A DNA stretch of 64,000 nucleotides from Cheiracanthium punctorium (GCA_038373885.1 JAWZYV010013141.1:2294001-2358000), one strand, 5' to 3'. Counted from the first letter of the stretch, positions 43,950 to 55,390 are shown. Notes: generated from the letters alone by a model not told the origin. Program-made: numbers and translations.

Positions 43950-44120
43950 CCCTTTGAGGCGCAACCCTTTCCCAATGCTGAAAAAAGGGCAGCCGTTGCC
44001 ATCGCTCGACTTAACTACCAGCAAGATGGCGGACGATCGAAACGTTCATCACGCGCCACAGATCTAGAGACTCTTTTTTTTGACGCAGCTGGCTGTGCCG
44101 CACAGCCAGCTGCGTCAATG
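43950..44120 (+). mobile_element. P1 element, right-truncated
   Basis: TTAA at 43,946-43,949 precedes CCCTTTGAGGCGCAACCC. GCCATCGCTCGACTTAAC, AAGATGGCGGACGATCG and a GCTGGCTGTGCCGCACAGCC hairpin follow. A TTAA at 44,121 directly follows the break and may be chance. Confidence 0.75.
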
Positions 44121-44485
44121 TTAATTTCTGTAAAACTGCGATAATGTTAATTTCGTCTAAAAAACTGAGGCCAAAATATCTCGAGAAGTATATCTTACAT
44201 ACATATATATTTTGGGGGAAATAACTTCCCCCAACAGAATAAAAATATTTTTTCTACATTTTTGTCCCCTTTTTTTTTTTCCCCGTGGCTTCTCTTTAAG
44301 GCCTACGCCAGAGCATATCTGTGCTTGTCAACATACACCGGCTGTAGTCCGAATGTACTAGAATATAATCAAATATTCGGTCTTTCACCGAAGTATTTAA
44401 TATGTGTTGTCGTTCATCTACGAAAGTTGACGTTCTCCAGTTTCGGTCCTTCTCAGTAACATACACACTCGTAGTAGGTGGGTAG
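44121..44485. other. No gene recognised
   Basis: Short AT-rich stretch with a T run at 44,270. Confidence 0.35.
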
Positions 44486-44669
44486 CAGTGGCGTAGCAGA
44501 AATTTATCATTCGGGGGTGGGGGGGAAGGTTACGACTGCTGCAACTCACATATATGTATACGTGTGTGAGTAATACGGAAGGGAATGTAGAACATACATT
44601 TTGTAAGGCAAAAAATTCCTCATGGGGGGGGGGGGGGGGGTAACCCATCTATCCATGGCTACGCCACTG
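44486..44669 (+). mobile_element. hAT-type MITE, GGCGTAGCC family
   Basis: The ends are CAGTGGCGTAGCAG and, inverted, CAGTGGCGTAGCCATGG, with internal CAACTCACATATATGTATAC and AAAAAATTCCTCATGG. The flanks GTGGGTAG and GTGGTATT are only partly alike. Confidence 0.75.
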
Positions 44670-44876
44670 GTGGTATTCAGATTAGGAGGCGAACCATCTC
44701 CATAGTCCGATTCTTTTTAACTTTCCAACAGTACGCATGTGAGCTCTCAAATAAATGCAGCTTAAGTTAATGCCTCAAGAAACCATCTGAGGATATTTTG
44801 GCCTCAGTTTTTTAAACCAAATTAACGTTATCGCTTTATCATGCATATATATAATTGAAAAAATTTCGATCGAGCC

Positions 44877-45053
44877 TAGGGATGGACGCGAGACGAAAAA
44901 TAAGCGTCTCGCGTCTCGCAAAATAGCCGAAAACCTTTGTCTCGTCTCGCAAAAATCCCTATATCGTAATGTTAAAAATGTGTGTCTCGTCTCGCAAAAA
45001 AGCTATAAATCTCCGTCTCGTCTAGCAAAAAATTCGTCTAGCGTCCATCCCTA
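44877..45053. mobile_element. 177-bp hAT-type MITE with GAGACGA words
   Basis: The ends TAGGGATGGACGC and, inverted, the same 13 bases are near perfect. Flanks ATCGAGCC (44,869-44,876) and ATTGAGCC (45,054-45,061) differ at one base. The interior is almost all GTCTCG/CGAGAC words. Confidence 0.9.
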
Positions 45054-45180
45054 ATTGAGCCTACAATCGAGTTGGCTGTTCATTTCTGGTTTTTCCATCT
45101 TCTGGTGCAGCATAACTGCGAATTATATTAACAATCTAAATTCTTTACCCAAGCTTAATAACTTCAAGAATAATCTAAAG

Positions 45181-45781
45181 CAGTGGTCCCCAACTCCCGG
45201 TGGATCAAATGGTACTGAGCAGACCCAGAAACATTAAATTATTCCGATTATATGTGCTGTGATACATTTCTCTCGGGGTTTCGACTTTATAGGGTTTGTG
45301 CTAATTTATACCTTTATAACAGTAGAAATCTTGTAACTTTTATAAATTACTTTATTGTTTATTAAACATTTCAATATTATGAATTAAAATTGTAGTCACT
45401 TAAATTCCTATTGCCATTTCCGACAACCTATCAGTGTGAAGCGGAGTTTTCGGCAGTGACAACAACCAAAACAAAAACTAGGCATAACTAGGCATAATCA
45501 ACATATTTCGGGTGCCATTGTCTCCTGTTAATCCCAAATAGAACCGATTCTTTGCATTCTCATTAATTCAGCATTCTAGTAGTCAAAGTGTTAAATCAAT
45601 TCAAAGTCATATTTTGTATAGCTGTATTTTATTTTGAAGGCATATTTAAATACAAGTAAATTCAAATTATTAAATGAAGACAATCTAAAACATAAACAAT
45701 TACACCCCCACCCTTCAGCGGCGGCGGTAAAATTATCAAATGTTGGCCGGCCTGCGGCGATAAAAAGGTTGGGGGGCACTG
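45181..45781 (+). mobile_element. Deleted hAT element with dimerisation-domain remnant
   Basis: The ends are CAGTGGTCCCCAAC and, inverted, CAGTGCCCCCCAACC. Flanks ATCTAAAG (45,173-45,180) and ATCTATAA (45,782-45,789) match at 6 of 8 bases. At about 45,399-45,476 the plus strand reads KFLLPFPTTYQCEAEFSAVT, then TKTKTRHN, the conserved C-terminal hAT dimerisation motif of ZBED/Charlie-type transposases. The rest of the transposase is gone. Confidence 0.88.
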
Positions 45782-45786
45782 ATCTA

Positions 45787-45944
45787 TAATGAATGGACGG
45801 GAGACGAAGAATTTGGTTTTTCTCGTCTCGCAAAACAGCTGCAAAGTAGCTTTGTCTCGTCTCTTAAAATCCCTACATAGTAATGAAACAGGCCTTTATC
45901 GTCTTGTGCGTCAATTGAAAATCTCTGTCTCGCATCCATCCCTA
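45787..45944. mobile_element. 158-bp GAGACGA hAT-type MITE, left edge disrupted
   Basis: The right end GCATCCATCCCTA is followed by ATAATCCA (45,945-45,952). The left end TAATGAATGGACGG lies directly beyond the neighbouring hAT element. Its matching duplication ATAATCTA is at 45,170-45,177, on the far side of that element, so the larger hAT landed across this MITE's left junction. Confidence 0.75.
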
Positions 45945-45987
45945 ATAATCCAGCACCATGAAACTCTAATTCTCATCCTGTTTACAG

Positions 45988-46106
45988 ATGTTCAGCTTGA
46001 ACTGTCTCACGAAGTTGGAGATACTTTGACGGAATTTCATCGAGCTGGAACTCTCATTAAAAATGCACTCTACCAGACTCTTACAATTTTGACTTACAAT
46101 GAATAA
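45988..46106 (+). other. Candidate terminal coding exon (weak)
   Basis: A pyrimidine-rich stretch ends in TTTACAG at 45,987. An open frame follows that ends in TAA at 46,104-46,106: VQLELSHEVGDTLTEFHRAG then TLIKNALYQTLTILTYNE. The composition looks protein-like and the segment has no repeat partner in the window. I do not recognise the family, and no upstream exon was found. Chance remains a likely explanation. Confidence 0.25.
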
Positions 46107-46113
46107 CCATTTT

Positions 46114-46972
46114 TACTTTCCGAACATGTACCATGTAAGGAAAGTATTGTAATCATGAAAAAATTCGACTTCGAGATTTTGGTGTTTTTACACGTTTTGA
46201 GGGCTTCTGAATCCATTTATGCTATTTTTACGAGATGTATGTATGTATGTGTGTATGTGTGTGTGTGTGTAGGTGTGTTTGTGTGTATGTGAGTGAACAC
46301 GATAGCTCCTGAACGGAGCATTCGATTGAGCTCAAATTGGATATATATGTCATAAACCACCGTCGCAAGACCGGTATTGATTTTGGTGTGTATAGGACTT
46401 ATAGTTTTTCTACAGGGCTACGACAAAGATTTCTTTTACATTATGGCCTATGGGGGGAATTTCTTGAAAGTGCGCTAGCGTTTAAACGGTAGATTCGATT
46501 GAGCTCAAATTGGGTATACATGTTATAAACTACCGTTGCAAGACCGGTATTGATTTTGGTGTGTAAAGGTCTTATAGTTTTTCTGCAGGGCTACGACAAA
46601 GATTTCTTTTACATTATGGCCTATGGGGGGAATTTCTTGAAAGTGCGCTAGCGTTTAAACGATACATTCGATTGAGCTCAAATTCGGTATACATGTTATA
46701 AACCACCATCCTAAGACCGGTATTGATTTTGGTGTGTATAGGACTTATAGTTCTCCTACAGGGCTACGACAAAACTTTCTTTTATGTTATGGCATAATGG
46801 CATATGGGGAGAAATTCTTGAAAGTGCGCAAGCGTTTAAACGGTGCATTCGATTGAGTTTCAATTTGGTATATATGTTTGAATTATTCATCGATTAAAAT
46901 TTATTTTAGTGCTTGGTAATGATCTTAATCGTAAGTGTTCGGAAAGTCGAGTGGAGTCACTCCAGATTTTTT
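46114..46972 (+). mobile_element. Element with ~170-bp internal tandem repeats, copy 2
   Basis: Same ends and order as 39,506-40,356. Units begin near 46,319, 46,492, 46,665 and 46,846 (periods 173, 173 and 181). Both copies hold the same number of units, which suggests the array was present before dispersal. Confidence 0.8.
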
Positions 46973-48305
46973 ATTTTCATTTTAACCTAATTGCTAGGTC
47001 TTTTAAAATCAGATGTGGATTGTTGACAACGAAACATGAAAGATATGTGTACTGTTCACTGCAGAAGCATTTGGATTGCTGAGCTGAAAGCCTGGAATTA
47101 TTTTTCTAAAAACTTCTTCTATTAATTCCAGACTGCGTCTCCCGGCAGTAGCGTAGTCGGGGTACATTTGGGGGGATGGTTGAGATTTCAAAACCTGGAA
47201 CTCAATATAATATAAAAATTGATATGACATTTTTGAAAAATTATTTATTTATTATTTTTAAGGGGCTATTTGTTATAGCAATTATTATTAGCAGAAATAT
47301 TATTAGTTGAAAATCTATATTTCAAAAAAGTTGGGTTCAAGCCTAAACCTGTACTTTATTTTTTTCAAGGAAAGCATAACTTCCTGTTCTTCCCCAAAAA
47401 TGTCACATAATCAAAGCTGTATGAGTTAAACTATATTTTCCTTTACCTCTTGATGGCCCGACAGAGAAGAGACTTTCTTTATATATATCATGGCCTTAGA
47501 ATAAAAAGCAGTCGATAAAAGATCAAACAAACAGAATCATTTTACTGCGTATTAAAATTATCCATGAATATGTACTTTTCTTCTTACCTTATGCTTACTC
47601 ATTTCGGGATAGGCTGCTGCCCCATCATCCAACCCCAGGTTACGCCTGTGTCTCCCGCATGTATAAAATAATACAACTAATCCAAACCAAACTAATTAGT
47701 AAGCGCATGATATTATTTATTTATTTGTTCATTTTATTTATTTATTTATTTATTTTAGAAACGAAAATTAGTTACGATAAAACATTAGCATTTTTAGGAT
47801 AAGAAAGCTTTAGAGATAATTTTTATACTTATTTAAGGTACAAAAAATATTTTCATCAAGACAACATGGATTTTACAACCTATGAAGACTTAAGGATACG
47901 TCGTTTCCCCCCTTCCCAATATTTGTCTTAATAAGTTTAATTGTTAATACAGATGGGGGAAACAATATATATAGCCCTCCGTCCCTCCCAATAACCAAAG
48001 GTAGTGACGCTCATAATGGCGTGAGAGATTTAAAAAATTACACCTTGAAAAAAATTATATATAAATTGAGAGCTATACTTATTTTTTTAAATTATTTTTT
48101 TTACTAGCAAACAAATTTGTTCATCTTAGATGAAAGCGCATCTCACATTTTAAAACTGCTATCTACAATAGTTTTCTTTTTTTTTTTTCCTATTTATGCA
48201 TCTTAGAAAGTCATACATCATAATTAATCACAAAAAACATTTTAAAGCATGCCGATAATCCAATTATTCTACTTTTATTTCACCATTTTGCAGGCTCTGT
48301 TTGGA
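46973..48305. other. AT-rich DNA; no gene seen
   Basis: ATTT-type simple sequence lies at 47,715-47,757 and A/T runs at 48,175-48,190. A GCAGTAGCGTAGTCGGGG word at 47,145 is probably a transposon edge. Confidence 0.35.
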
Positions 48306-48306
48306 A

Positions 48307-48391
48307 TATTTTGAAGCAGTTTAATATAAATTATTTTGAAGCAGTTTAATTTAATTTATTTTGAAGCAGTTTAATTTAATTTATTTTTTAA
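48307..48391 (+). repeat. Three-copy minisatellite (~27 bp)
   Basis: TATTTTGAAGCAGTTTAAT is repeated three times with AT-rich spacers. Confidence 0.85.
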
Positions 48392-49481
48392 GGTACATAA
48401 TAGCAATAAAAAATCATGCTATTAGATCAGATAGTGATTCATCAACTCGATGTAGCATAAATGGAATAAAGAAACCATTTCTTAGAACATCAAAATAGCT
48501 TTAATAAATCTTAAATAATTGCACAAACACCGAAGAATTAATTTCATCCGACCAATCGCCAATCCATACTCCTCACAACTAAATACTTTAAGAAAGTTAT
48601 TAAATCACCGGCCAGCACGTGACTGGTACAGTTACTTTAAAAGGGAAATCCGGGGACACGCATTACGCCAAAAAGGCTTAACATCATAAATTACACCTCA
48701 CCGTACCTGAGCGATGACAGGAAGCGGCAGGCGTTTATTTGCCCGGCTTCCAACTTTGAAATATGGTTTTTGGAGGAGTTTAGTAGAATGCGGGGTCGAT
48801 CGGGGAGGTAGGACTAATCCCTCTTAATGGAAATAATTTCCAGTAATGGTTTTGGGAACGGTCAATATTTTTGCAAGAGCAGAAAGATTTGCACACTGTG
48901 AGGTAGGTACAGCATATTCGTGGGAGGATGGATATTATTTATTTGTGAAAAGGCAGTGCGGTGTGAGTGGGAATGGACAGAAGCCGTTGAGTGTTTGATT
49001 TGGCTCTTATTTATGGTTTGAGAAAGTTTTGTGCCGAAGTTTATATATTGTGACGTATTTTGGTATGCAATACGTGGTTAGTACAGTAACTTCTCTCCCA
49101 CACGTTCTAGTTACCGCGAAATAAACTCGAGTTTTGTAGTTTCTACCCGGAAGCTTAAAATTCTGCAATAGCTACAAAAATAAATAACTAAATTACATAC
49201 ATATATATACATAAAATATAAAACAGCAAAACTTACGTATCGTGGATATTCTATTAATCCTTCGAGTAAGTAATAGCACATAACAAGAACAATTAAAAAG
49301 AGAAAAAAATAAATAAATAAAAATAATAACAATAGAATATAGTATATATATGAGAGTAAATCAAAAATTATACGAAATGTGGTCCTAACTCTTCTTACAT
49401 TGATCCAATACTGAATTCTTTCCCCGTTCATTTTATACTTATGCTGGTCTGTTCTTTCAAGTTGTCCTATGTTGTGGTCCT
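48392..49481. other. Mixed unique DNA
   Basis: 48,600-48,830 is GC-richer without a partner in the window. A 106-codon minus-strand frame (49,111-49,431) is hydrophobic only because the DNA is AT-rich; I do not call it a gene. The segment from TGTGACGTATTTTGG (about 49,049) with AATAAA at 49,121 could be an LTR fragment, unproven. Confidence 0.3.
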
Positions 49482-49835
49482 ATGGAAGTTAAAAAAGTTT
49501 GCACCAAAGAGGAACAACAAGCAGTGATCCAGTGTGATCGGAAGATGTATCAGCGGCCGCAATTCATCAGAGACTTTCGGCACAATACGGCAATAGTGTT
49601 TTGCCGCAACGGAGTGTCCACGAATGGATTTAAAAATTCAGACATTCCGCACAAGCGTTGCGTATGAGGAAGGAACAGAGAAATCTTTGACGGATTGCGA
49701 CCCCAAATACATTCCCTGACCACTAAAACCGAATCACTGCTCGTTGTTCCACATAGACTTCCCATAGAAATTGATCTTCTTTGGTGCAAATTTCTAATGA
49801 AGTTGCCATGATCTATTTGCAACAAAAGGAAAACA
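49482..49835 (+). pseudogene. Inverted pair of mariner N-terminal fragments
   Basis: The plus strand from 49,482 reads MEVKKVCTKEEQQAVIQ. After frameshifts it gives YGNSVLPQRSVHEWI and TSVAYEEGTEKSLTD, resembling the helix-turn-helix region of mariner transposases. From about 49,830 on the minus strand, ATSLEICTKED and later QRAVIR repeat the same N-terminus. The two fragments face each other. Stops and frameshifts abound, and the catalytic region is missing. Confidence 0.7.
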
Positions 49836-50124
49836 AGTGGAGGAATTAGTGTCAGAGTTTCATAGCAGGACCATAACAACATAACGATAAAATGGAAGAG
49901 GACATAAGTCAGTATGAACAATGTAAGATGAGTTATGTCAACATTTACATTGCGATTAATTTTTCACTTACCTCGTATTATTTACATTTAAAGCGTTAAT
50001 TGGTTTTTCGTTTTCCCTGAAAAAAAGTAATAATAACATTACTTAGGTTTCTCGTTCTTAAGCCGTCAACCTTTTAAAATTCGAAAGTTCTACTAGATAT
50101 AACGGATATTAACGTTCAAATGAA
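49836..50124. other. No feature beyond mariner flank
   Basis: CATAGCAGGACCATAACAAC near 49,860 echoes, inverted, the region before 49,482, so the palindrome may extend this far. Confidence 0.3.
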
Positions 50125-50385
50125 ACCTCCCAAGTTGGACACCTCCATAACTTGGTCACCTCGTAACCAGGAAACTTTTATGGAAAACCGAACGCTGTCA
50201 TATTACTGAAATATACCTCTATAAGTTTTACACCTCTGAAAGTTGAACACTTTTTGAAAGAACCAGGAAACCTTTATGGAAAACGGAACGCTGTCATAAT
50301 ACTGAAATATACCTCTATAAGTTGGACACCTCTGAAAGTTGAACACTTTTTGAAAGAACAGAAGGTATCCAGTTTTCGGAGGTTA
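50125..50385 (+). repeat. pogo-like repeat with two subunits
   Basis: GAAACCTCCCAAGTTGGACA opens it. Two units share GGAAACYTTTATGGAAAACS, GAACGCTGTCATA and CTCTGAAAGTTGAACACTTT. Related to 19.07 and 30.50 kb. The 173-codon frame at 50,254-50,775 begins inside this repeat and continues into AT-rich DNA; I reject it as a gene. Confidence 0.6.
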
Positions 50386-50919
50386 GACAGTATCAGTCAC
50401 CATTATCACATAGTACAAACTGTTATTAAAAGCTACTATGTATGTTTATTTAAAACACTTTTGCACGTTTATAAGTTTTCGTGCCTTGTCCAAATTTCCA
50501 TGCTATTCAAGAAATGTAAAATTTATAAATTTAAAAAAAAAGCAATAACGCATCGCTTTGATAATTTTATTTACCTTAAACCTGATCGAAATTCAAACTC
50601 TGGAGAATATAAATTTGTCTTCCATTATTGTACGACTACACGCGATCTACTTACATACAATACATTAACATTTCAATTAATGTCACGAAAAAACTTTTAC
50701 GGAAGCTACCTCTCCTTTTTTTTTTCTTTTTTCTTTCTTTTTTTTCTGTCTTGGAAGGACAAAATAAAGTCATAAACATTTTTCTCCCATTTTGGAAAGC
50801 GTAAATGAAACAAAAAGTAAATCTCTTTTATCAATTACATTTTTTTTTTTTGTTCGTGAAACATTAAATGGGGAAAATAAAAATACTTATGATGGCGATT
50901 GAAGGGACGTATAAATCAC
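50386..50919. other. No gene recognised
   Basis: AT-rich, with a T-rich run at 50,717-50,748. Confidence 0.35.
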
Positions 50920-51638
50920 ACTTTTCTGCGCAGATAAGATACATAAAGTATGATCTCCTCTTCAAAGTTACTTGCGCAGTTTGGAGGATGAAATGACAAC
51001 GAGAAATTTCCCTTCGATAAAACAGACGTACACGTTATGAGCGATGCAGAAGATAGCTCGTAATAAAGATGTCTCTGATGCCTAGAAAATGCTGTCAAGG
51101 AATTCCTTCTAAAAGGAAAATCGTTTCCAAAACAGATATGGGGGGAGATGAAGTAGGAAGATTAAATACTTGTTTTGTGTTGTGAAATGTCAGTTAAATT
51201 TAACATTAAATTTTACACTGTACCGCCAAGAATGATTTTCGTTGAATGAAAACATACTGTGGCATAACTTTGCTCTAGATTTTCTAACTTTCTGGGTTTC
51301 ACCAATTATTGTTCAACTTAAATAGCAATAAATTTCTGAAATAATTCTGTACCTCAGAGCCAGACTATAAGGTAAGTCACACTAGATTAACTTTTCAGGA
51401 GGGCACCAAAACACTGTAAGAAATGAATTTTAGGTCTGGTTGCAGAGCTAATAATTGTATCAGTCAGCAAAAAATTATTAACATTATTAAATTTGTATAT
51501 ACTTAATCCATTTATAGGTATTTCGTTTAGAATTAACGCTTTAACCTGAAAATTGTAATATATGGACTTACGTTCGTCTGGTTCTGGGGAACAGAATTGT
51601 TGTTCAGTTTTTCGGGTATAAATGCTAAAAACTAACAT

Positions 51639-52113
51639 GTTTACTTACGTAATAGTCGCCCTTTTTTGCAAATTTTTCATTGTGAATGTATAGGTGCAAT
51701 TATTGTGCAGCGAAATCTATTGAACAATATATATTGTTTACTCTAATGCTAAAACATTACTGCTATAAAAAGATACATCATAAATTAGTAACTTAACAAT
51801 TATTTCAAGATTGTGTGCTTTTTATTAGTCTTTTCTTGCACACAAAGTAGAGGCATTTTTCTTTTATGGTAATATTTTTACAGACATAAAATTTACAAAT
51901 TGTGAAATTTTTGACAAATATTTCTAATAACATAATAGTACACATATCCTAATCAATCACTTTCATTGAAGGATGAGAATGGCTATTTTCTGGATGAAAG
52001 TCAAATACATGACTGCGACTTTTATACGAGGAAAATGTTTTGACGATTTTTTTCCTCTTCGAAACGGGGGTGCGACTATAATGTGAGTGCGACTATTACG
52101 CGAGTAATACGGT
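51639..52113. mobile_element. Q-type element between beta units
   Basis: GTTTACTTACGTAATAGTCG on the left pairs with, inverted, TACCGTATTACTCGCGTAAT on the right. GTGCGACTATAATGTGAG words lie inside. Confidence 0.6.
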
Positions 52114-52275
52114 AGGTAAGACTAGGCGCGAGCGTTCTTTATGATGAGCAATACAGAAGATAGCTTGCAACAAAAACGTCTCCGATATCTATAAAATGGT
52201 ATCATGGAATTTTACCAAATAATGGTTTCAAAATCAGATATTATAAACAGACAGACAGAGACGTAGTGAGAAATA

Positions 52276-52775
52276 TTGGGTTGGCAACAAAGTAATTGCG
52301 TTTTCTGGTATAAAATTCAAGCAAATAAGTTTTCAACAAGTTTTTAATTACAGGTAAGCTGTGCCTGAACATACGATTCATATTTGTTACATTTTAAAGA
52401 AAGAATTTCACTGGCAGTATTTTTTTTCGTCCATAAAAGATGGCCACCCTCCCCCTTTTTTCGCTTCTATCCTCCTTAGAGGACAATATTAAAAATGTCC
52501 TGAAATTAATTTTTAGGTATTCGTGACTGCTGTATTTTACAGAAAGAATTTCACGGATATCTCTATTTTTATTTGAGATCACGCGGGATATGTGAAAAGA
52601 ACTTTTTGGCCCCTTACCCCCCCTAAGATTACGAATTTTGGAAAATGCTCTCTGATCTAGCACCTATGTTGAAGAACTCACGTACGTGCCAAATTTCGCA
52701 TAATTAACTTCAATAGTTTTGGCCAGGCGAAATATTGACATACGGAAAAACGCAATTACTTTGTTGCCAACCCAA
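52276..52775. mobile_element. 500-bp mariner-type MITE
   Basis: Perfect terminal inverted repeats of about 29 bp begin TTGGGTTGGCAACAAAGTAA. TA flanks both sides (52,274-52,275 and 52,776-52,777). It lies inside a CAGAGACGTAG...CTACGTCCCTG element (about 52,254-52,911), which in turn lies in beta unit 2. A partial relative is at 12,396-12,746. There is no transposase. Confidence 0.93.
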
Positions 52776-53591
52776 TAGTTTGGAGGGGTGCCCAAAATTT
52801 GAAAAAGGTGTAAAATTTCTCCAAAAATGCTTGATTTATTGACATCCGATTGACAAAATTCCAAAATTTCGGGGGTGACCAAGCTGCCACGCCTCACCCC
52901 CTGGCTACGTCCCTGAGACAGATATGGGACGGAGGAAGGAGAAAACAGAAGAATAAAGACTTCTTCATCATATGATGTAATGTCAGTTAAATCTATTATT
53001 AAATTTACACCAGAAACGGATTTTATTGATCCCTGACGGAACTTATCTATATATTTTAGATATTTTACGGTTTTACCAGCGATTGCTAGTCAACTGAAAC
53101 AGAAAGAGTAACCAAACAAAGTAAGTAAATTTCCGTGAATCAATCGTTGATTATTGGATGATTAGAACTAAATTTAGTGAGTGCAGTTGCTAAAAAATTA
53201 AATAAAAGTACTCAAGCGTGTTACTTTATGAGGTAAGATACAAAAAGCATGATCTCTCCTCGTCAAAGTTATATCTGCACAGTTTCGAGAAGGAAATGAC
53301 AACGACAATTTTTCCTTCAATAAAAAGAAAAGACGTACACGTTATGAGCGATGCAGGAGATAGCTCGTAATAAAGATGTCTTTACTATCTAGAAAATGTT
53401 GTCAGGGAATTTTTCCCATAAGGAACCTACTTTCCATTTTGAAAGTAGGTATGAGTATGCGTGTGTTGGTGGAAGGGGGGGGGGGTATAAGTAGAGAGAA
53501 AGATTAAGTTTGGAGACGTATATGGTATGATGTAACGTCAGTTAAACACATTATGAAATTTCACTGTATACCACCAAAGAGATTTTCATTA

Positions 53592-53975
53592 ACGGTGTAG
53601 TTCGAAAAAAGCATGTGATTTTGGTACATATGTACAAATAAACTAATTATGTCAGGCACTTCAAAATTTTGAAACTGTCTCTTTACAAGCTGTACTACAT
53701 ACTGAAATAAACGATAAACCAGTATCAGTTTCAAAACGTTTAGAAAATATCCTTAAAAATCGGAAATTTTCGGAAAACGTGTCACTCTTCGAAAAATCCT
53801 GCAGCTCCGATCCGTGTTTAAGAATTTTTTCTGAAATTTTCACAAAAGGCTCAGCTTTTTCGCTTATTGCAGTGTGTAAAACAGCTTATGAAGAACCATC
53901 TGGAATTTTTTGGAGACCATAGTGCTATTAGTTTATTTCAATTTGTGTACCAACACTAAAAACAGAGGGTTTTTT
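53592..53975 (+). repeat. S-family repeat, near full length
   Basis: AACGGTGTAGTTCGAAAAAA, GTCAGGCACTTCAAAATTTT, AACGTGTCACTCTTCGAAAA and AGAACCATCTGGAATTTTTT are in the same order as at 38,186. Confidence 0.8.
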
Positions 53976-55263
53976 TTCTTCGGGGAAAAGCCTTAAAGAC
54001 TTTTTAGTTTATTAAAAGTACACTAATGTCTCACCTTATGTCCGGGTGTAATTGACATTATAAAAACGCTCATAAGCGTAAAAGCACAAAAAAGAGCTTA
54101 AAATTGTAATATCACTACAATTAAATGCGTCATATTGTCAATTAATACTATATGCATGCACTGAAAAATGTAAATAAGATCAACTTCAAACACTTTCTGT
54201 CTGAAAAGCATCTTATTTTTTGAACAAATCAGTTATTTTTACTCCTCGTTAGCAAGTTCAGGGAACCCATGAGACTAAAAATTCGAGCATTCGAATTAAT
54301 TGGCAGTTAGAAAATGTGATATGGGAGCCTTTTAGTATGCTATGCAATGCCTTGAAGTGCTCATGTTTGTTTTGGAGCTGAGCAAATATTTTGCAACCGA
54401 CTAATTAGCTGTGGGTTGGCGCGAAAGAAATCAAAATTCGCCATTTGATCAAGGGTGTATACAAATAAAGCCTACTATAGCAAAAATCAGGCTTCGGTTT
54501 CTGCGCGAAGCACGCGCTAAATAGATTTTTTTTTTATTATTCTCGTTCCTCATTCCATTTTTTCGTCTATGGTTGTCAGCAATTTTTTTCTTTTTCATTC
54601 TTTTTTTTCTTTTCGCGGGGTTTCGGGACGTTTAACGTTGGATGTGTAATTAAGGGGTTGTTTATGTTGGGTGTTGTTTTCGTAATTTGTCTCCGCGGAA
54701 TGGGGGGTTTCGTCGTTTGATCTTCGCCGCTCTTCCTAGGATGTGTGGACGTTAATGAAATTTATGGCGTAATAAGGAATGAACAAAATGGAAGTAAAGT
54801 GTTTCTATTTAGGAACATTGCTTCTTAATGCATGGGAAGTATGTAAAAAGGGAGGGGAAAATGTAAAGAAAGGAAAGGTGTCCTAAAGTATAGTACTGCA
54901 CGCCGGGCTTTACATGAAACTCATTAATTAGAGCGACTTAACAAATCTTTTGCTTCCATAGGCGGTTCGAGACCTGTTTGAGTGATGCGCCGAAAAAATA
55001 GTGCAAGTTCAATTTGGAAAATACATATAAATATTATTCCTTTTGAGGTGTAATTTTATTTTTTTTACTTTACTTACTTTATAAGCCTTACTAAGTGCAC
55101 ATTTACATATATATCATAAAATAATATTAGCACTAATAACAATTAATACATGTGTAATATTATTATTAATTTCAATAGTTTTTTTCCCTTAATTCTTTCT
55201 TTACCATATTTCCTTAGTACTTCTTAGCTATTAAAGCTCGCACTATGTTGCTCATAGGTTAGC
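53976..55263. other. No gene recognised
   Basis: 54,480-54,760 is GC-richer and T-rich in patches, without a partner. The rest is AT-rich. Confidence 0.35.
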
Positions 55264-55390
55264 TATACTAGAGAAATTCTTTATTTTTATTTTTTATTAA
55301 TTTTTTTATTTATTTATTTTATTTTATTTCTTTATTTTTATTTCTTTATTTTTATTTATTTATCTTTATTTCTTTATCTTTTTCCCTTCC
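55264..55390 (+). repeat. TTTATT-type simple repeat
   Basis: Runs of TTTATT and TTTATTTC units form low-complexity sequence. Confidence 0.9.

Larger units (their letters stand above)
50920..53590 (+). repeat. Beta tandem repeat, three diverged units
   Basis: Units at about 50,920-51,640, 52,115-53,215 and 53,225-53,590 share GAGCGATGCAGRAGATAGCT, AAAGATGTCT, CAGATATGGG and ATGTCAGTTAAA. Unit 2 is stretched by inserted elements, and a Q-type element lies between units 1 and 2. No coding frame is conserved. Confidence 0.75.

Noticed and set aside
49111..49431. 106-codon hydrophobic frame resembling a membrane protein
   Set aside because: The hydrophobic run is what AT-rich DNA yields (Tyr, Ile, Leu, Phe). 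No start context or homologue is recognisable.
50254..50775. 173-codon plus-strand open frame, the longest in the window
   Set aside because: It begins inside a pogo-like tandem repeat, continues through AT-rich DNA with a long Phe/Ser/Leu run from T-rich sequence, and shows no domain.
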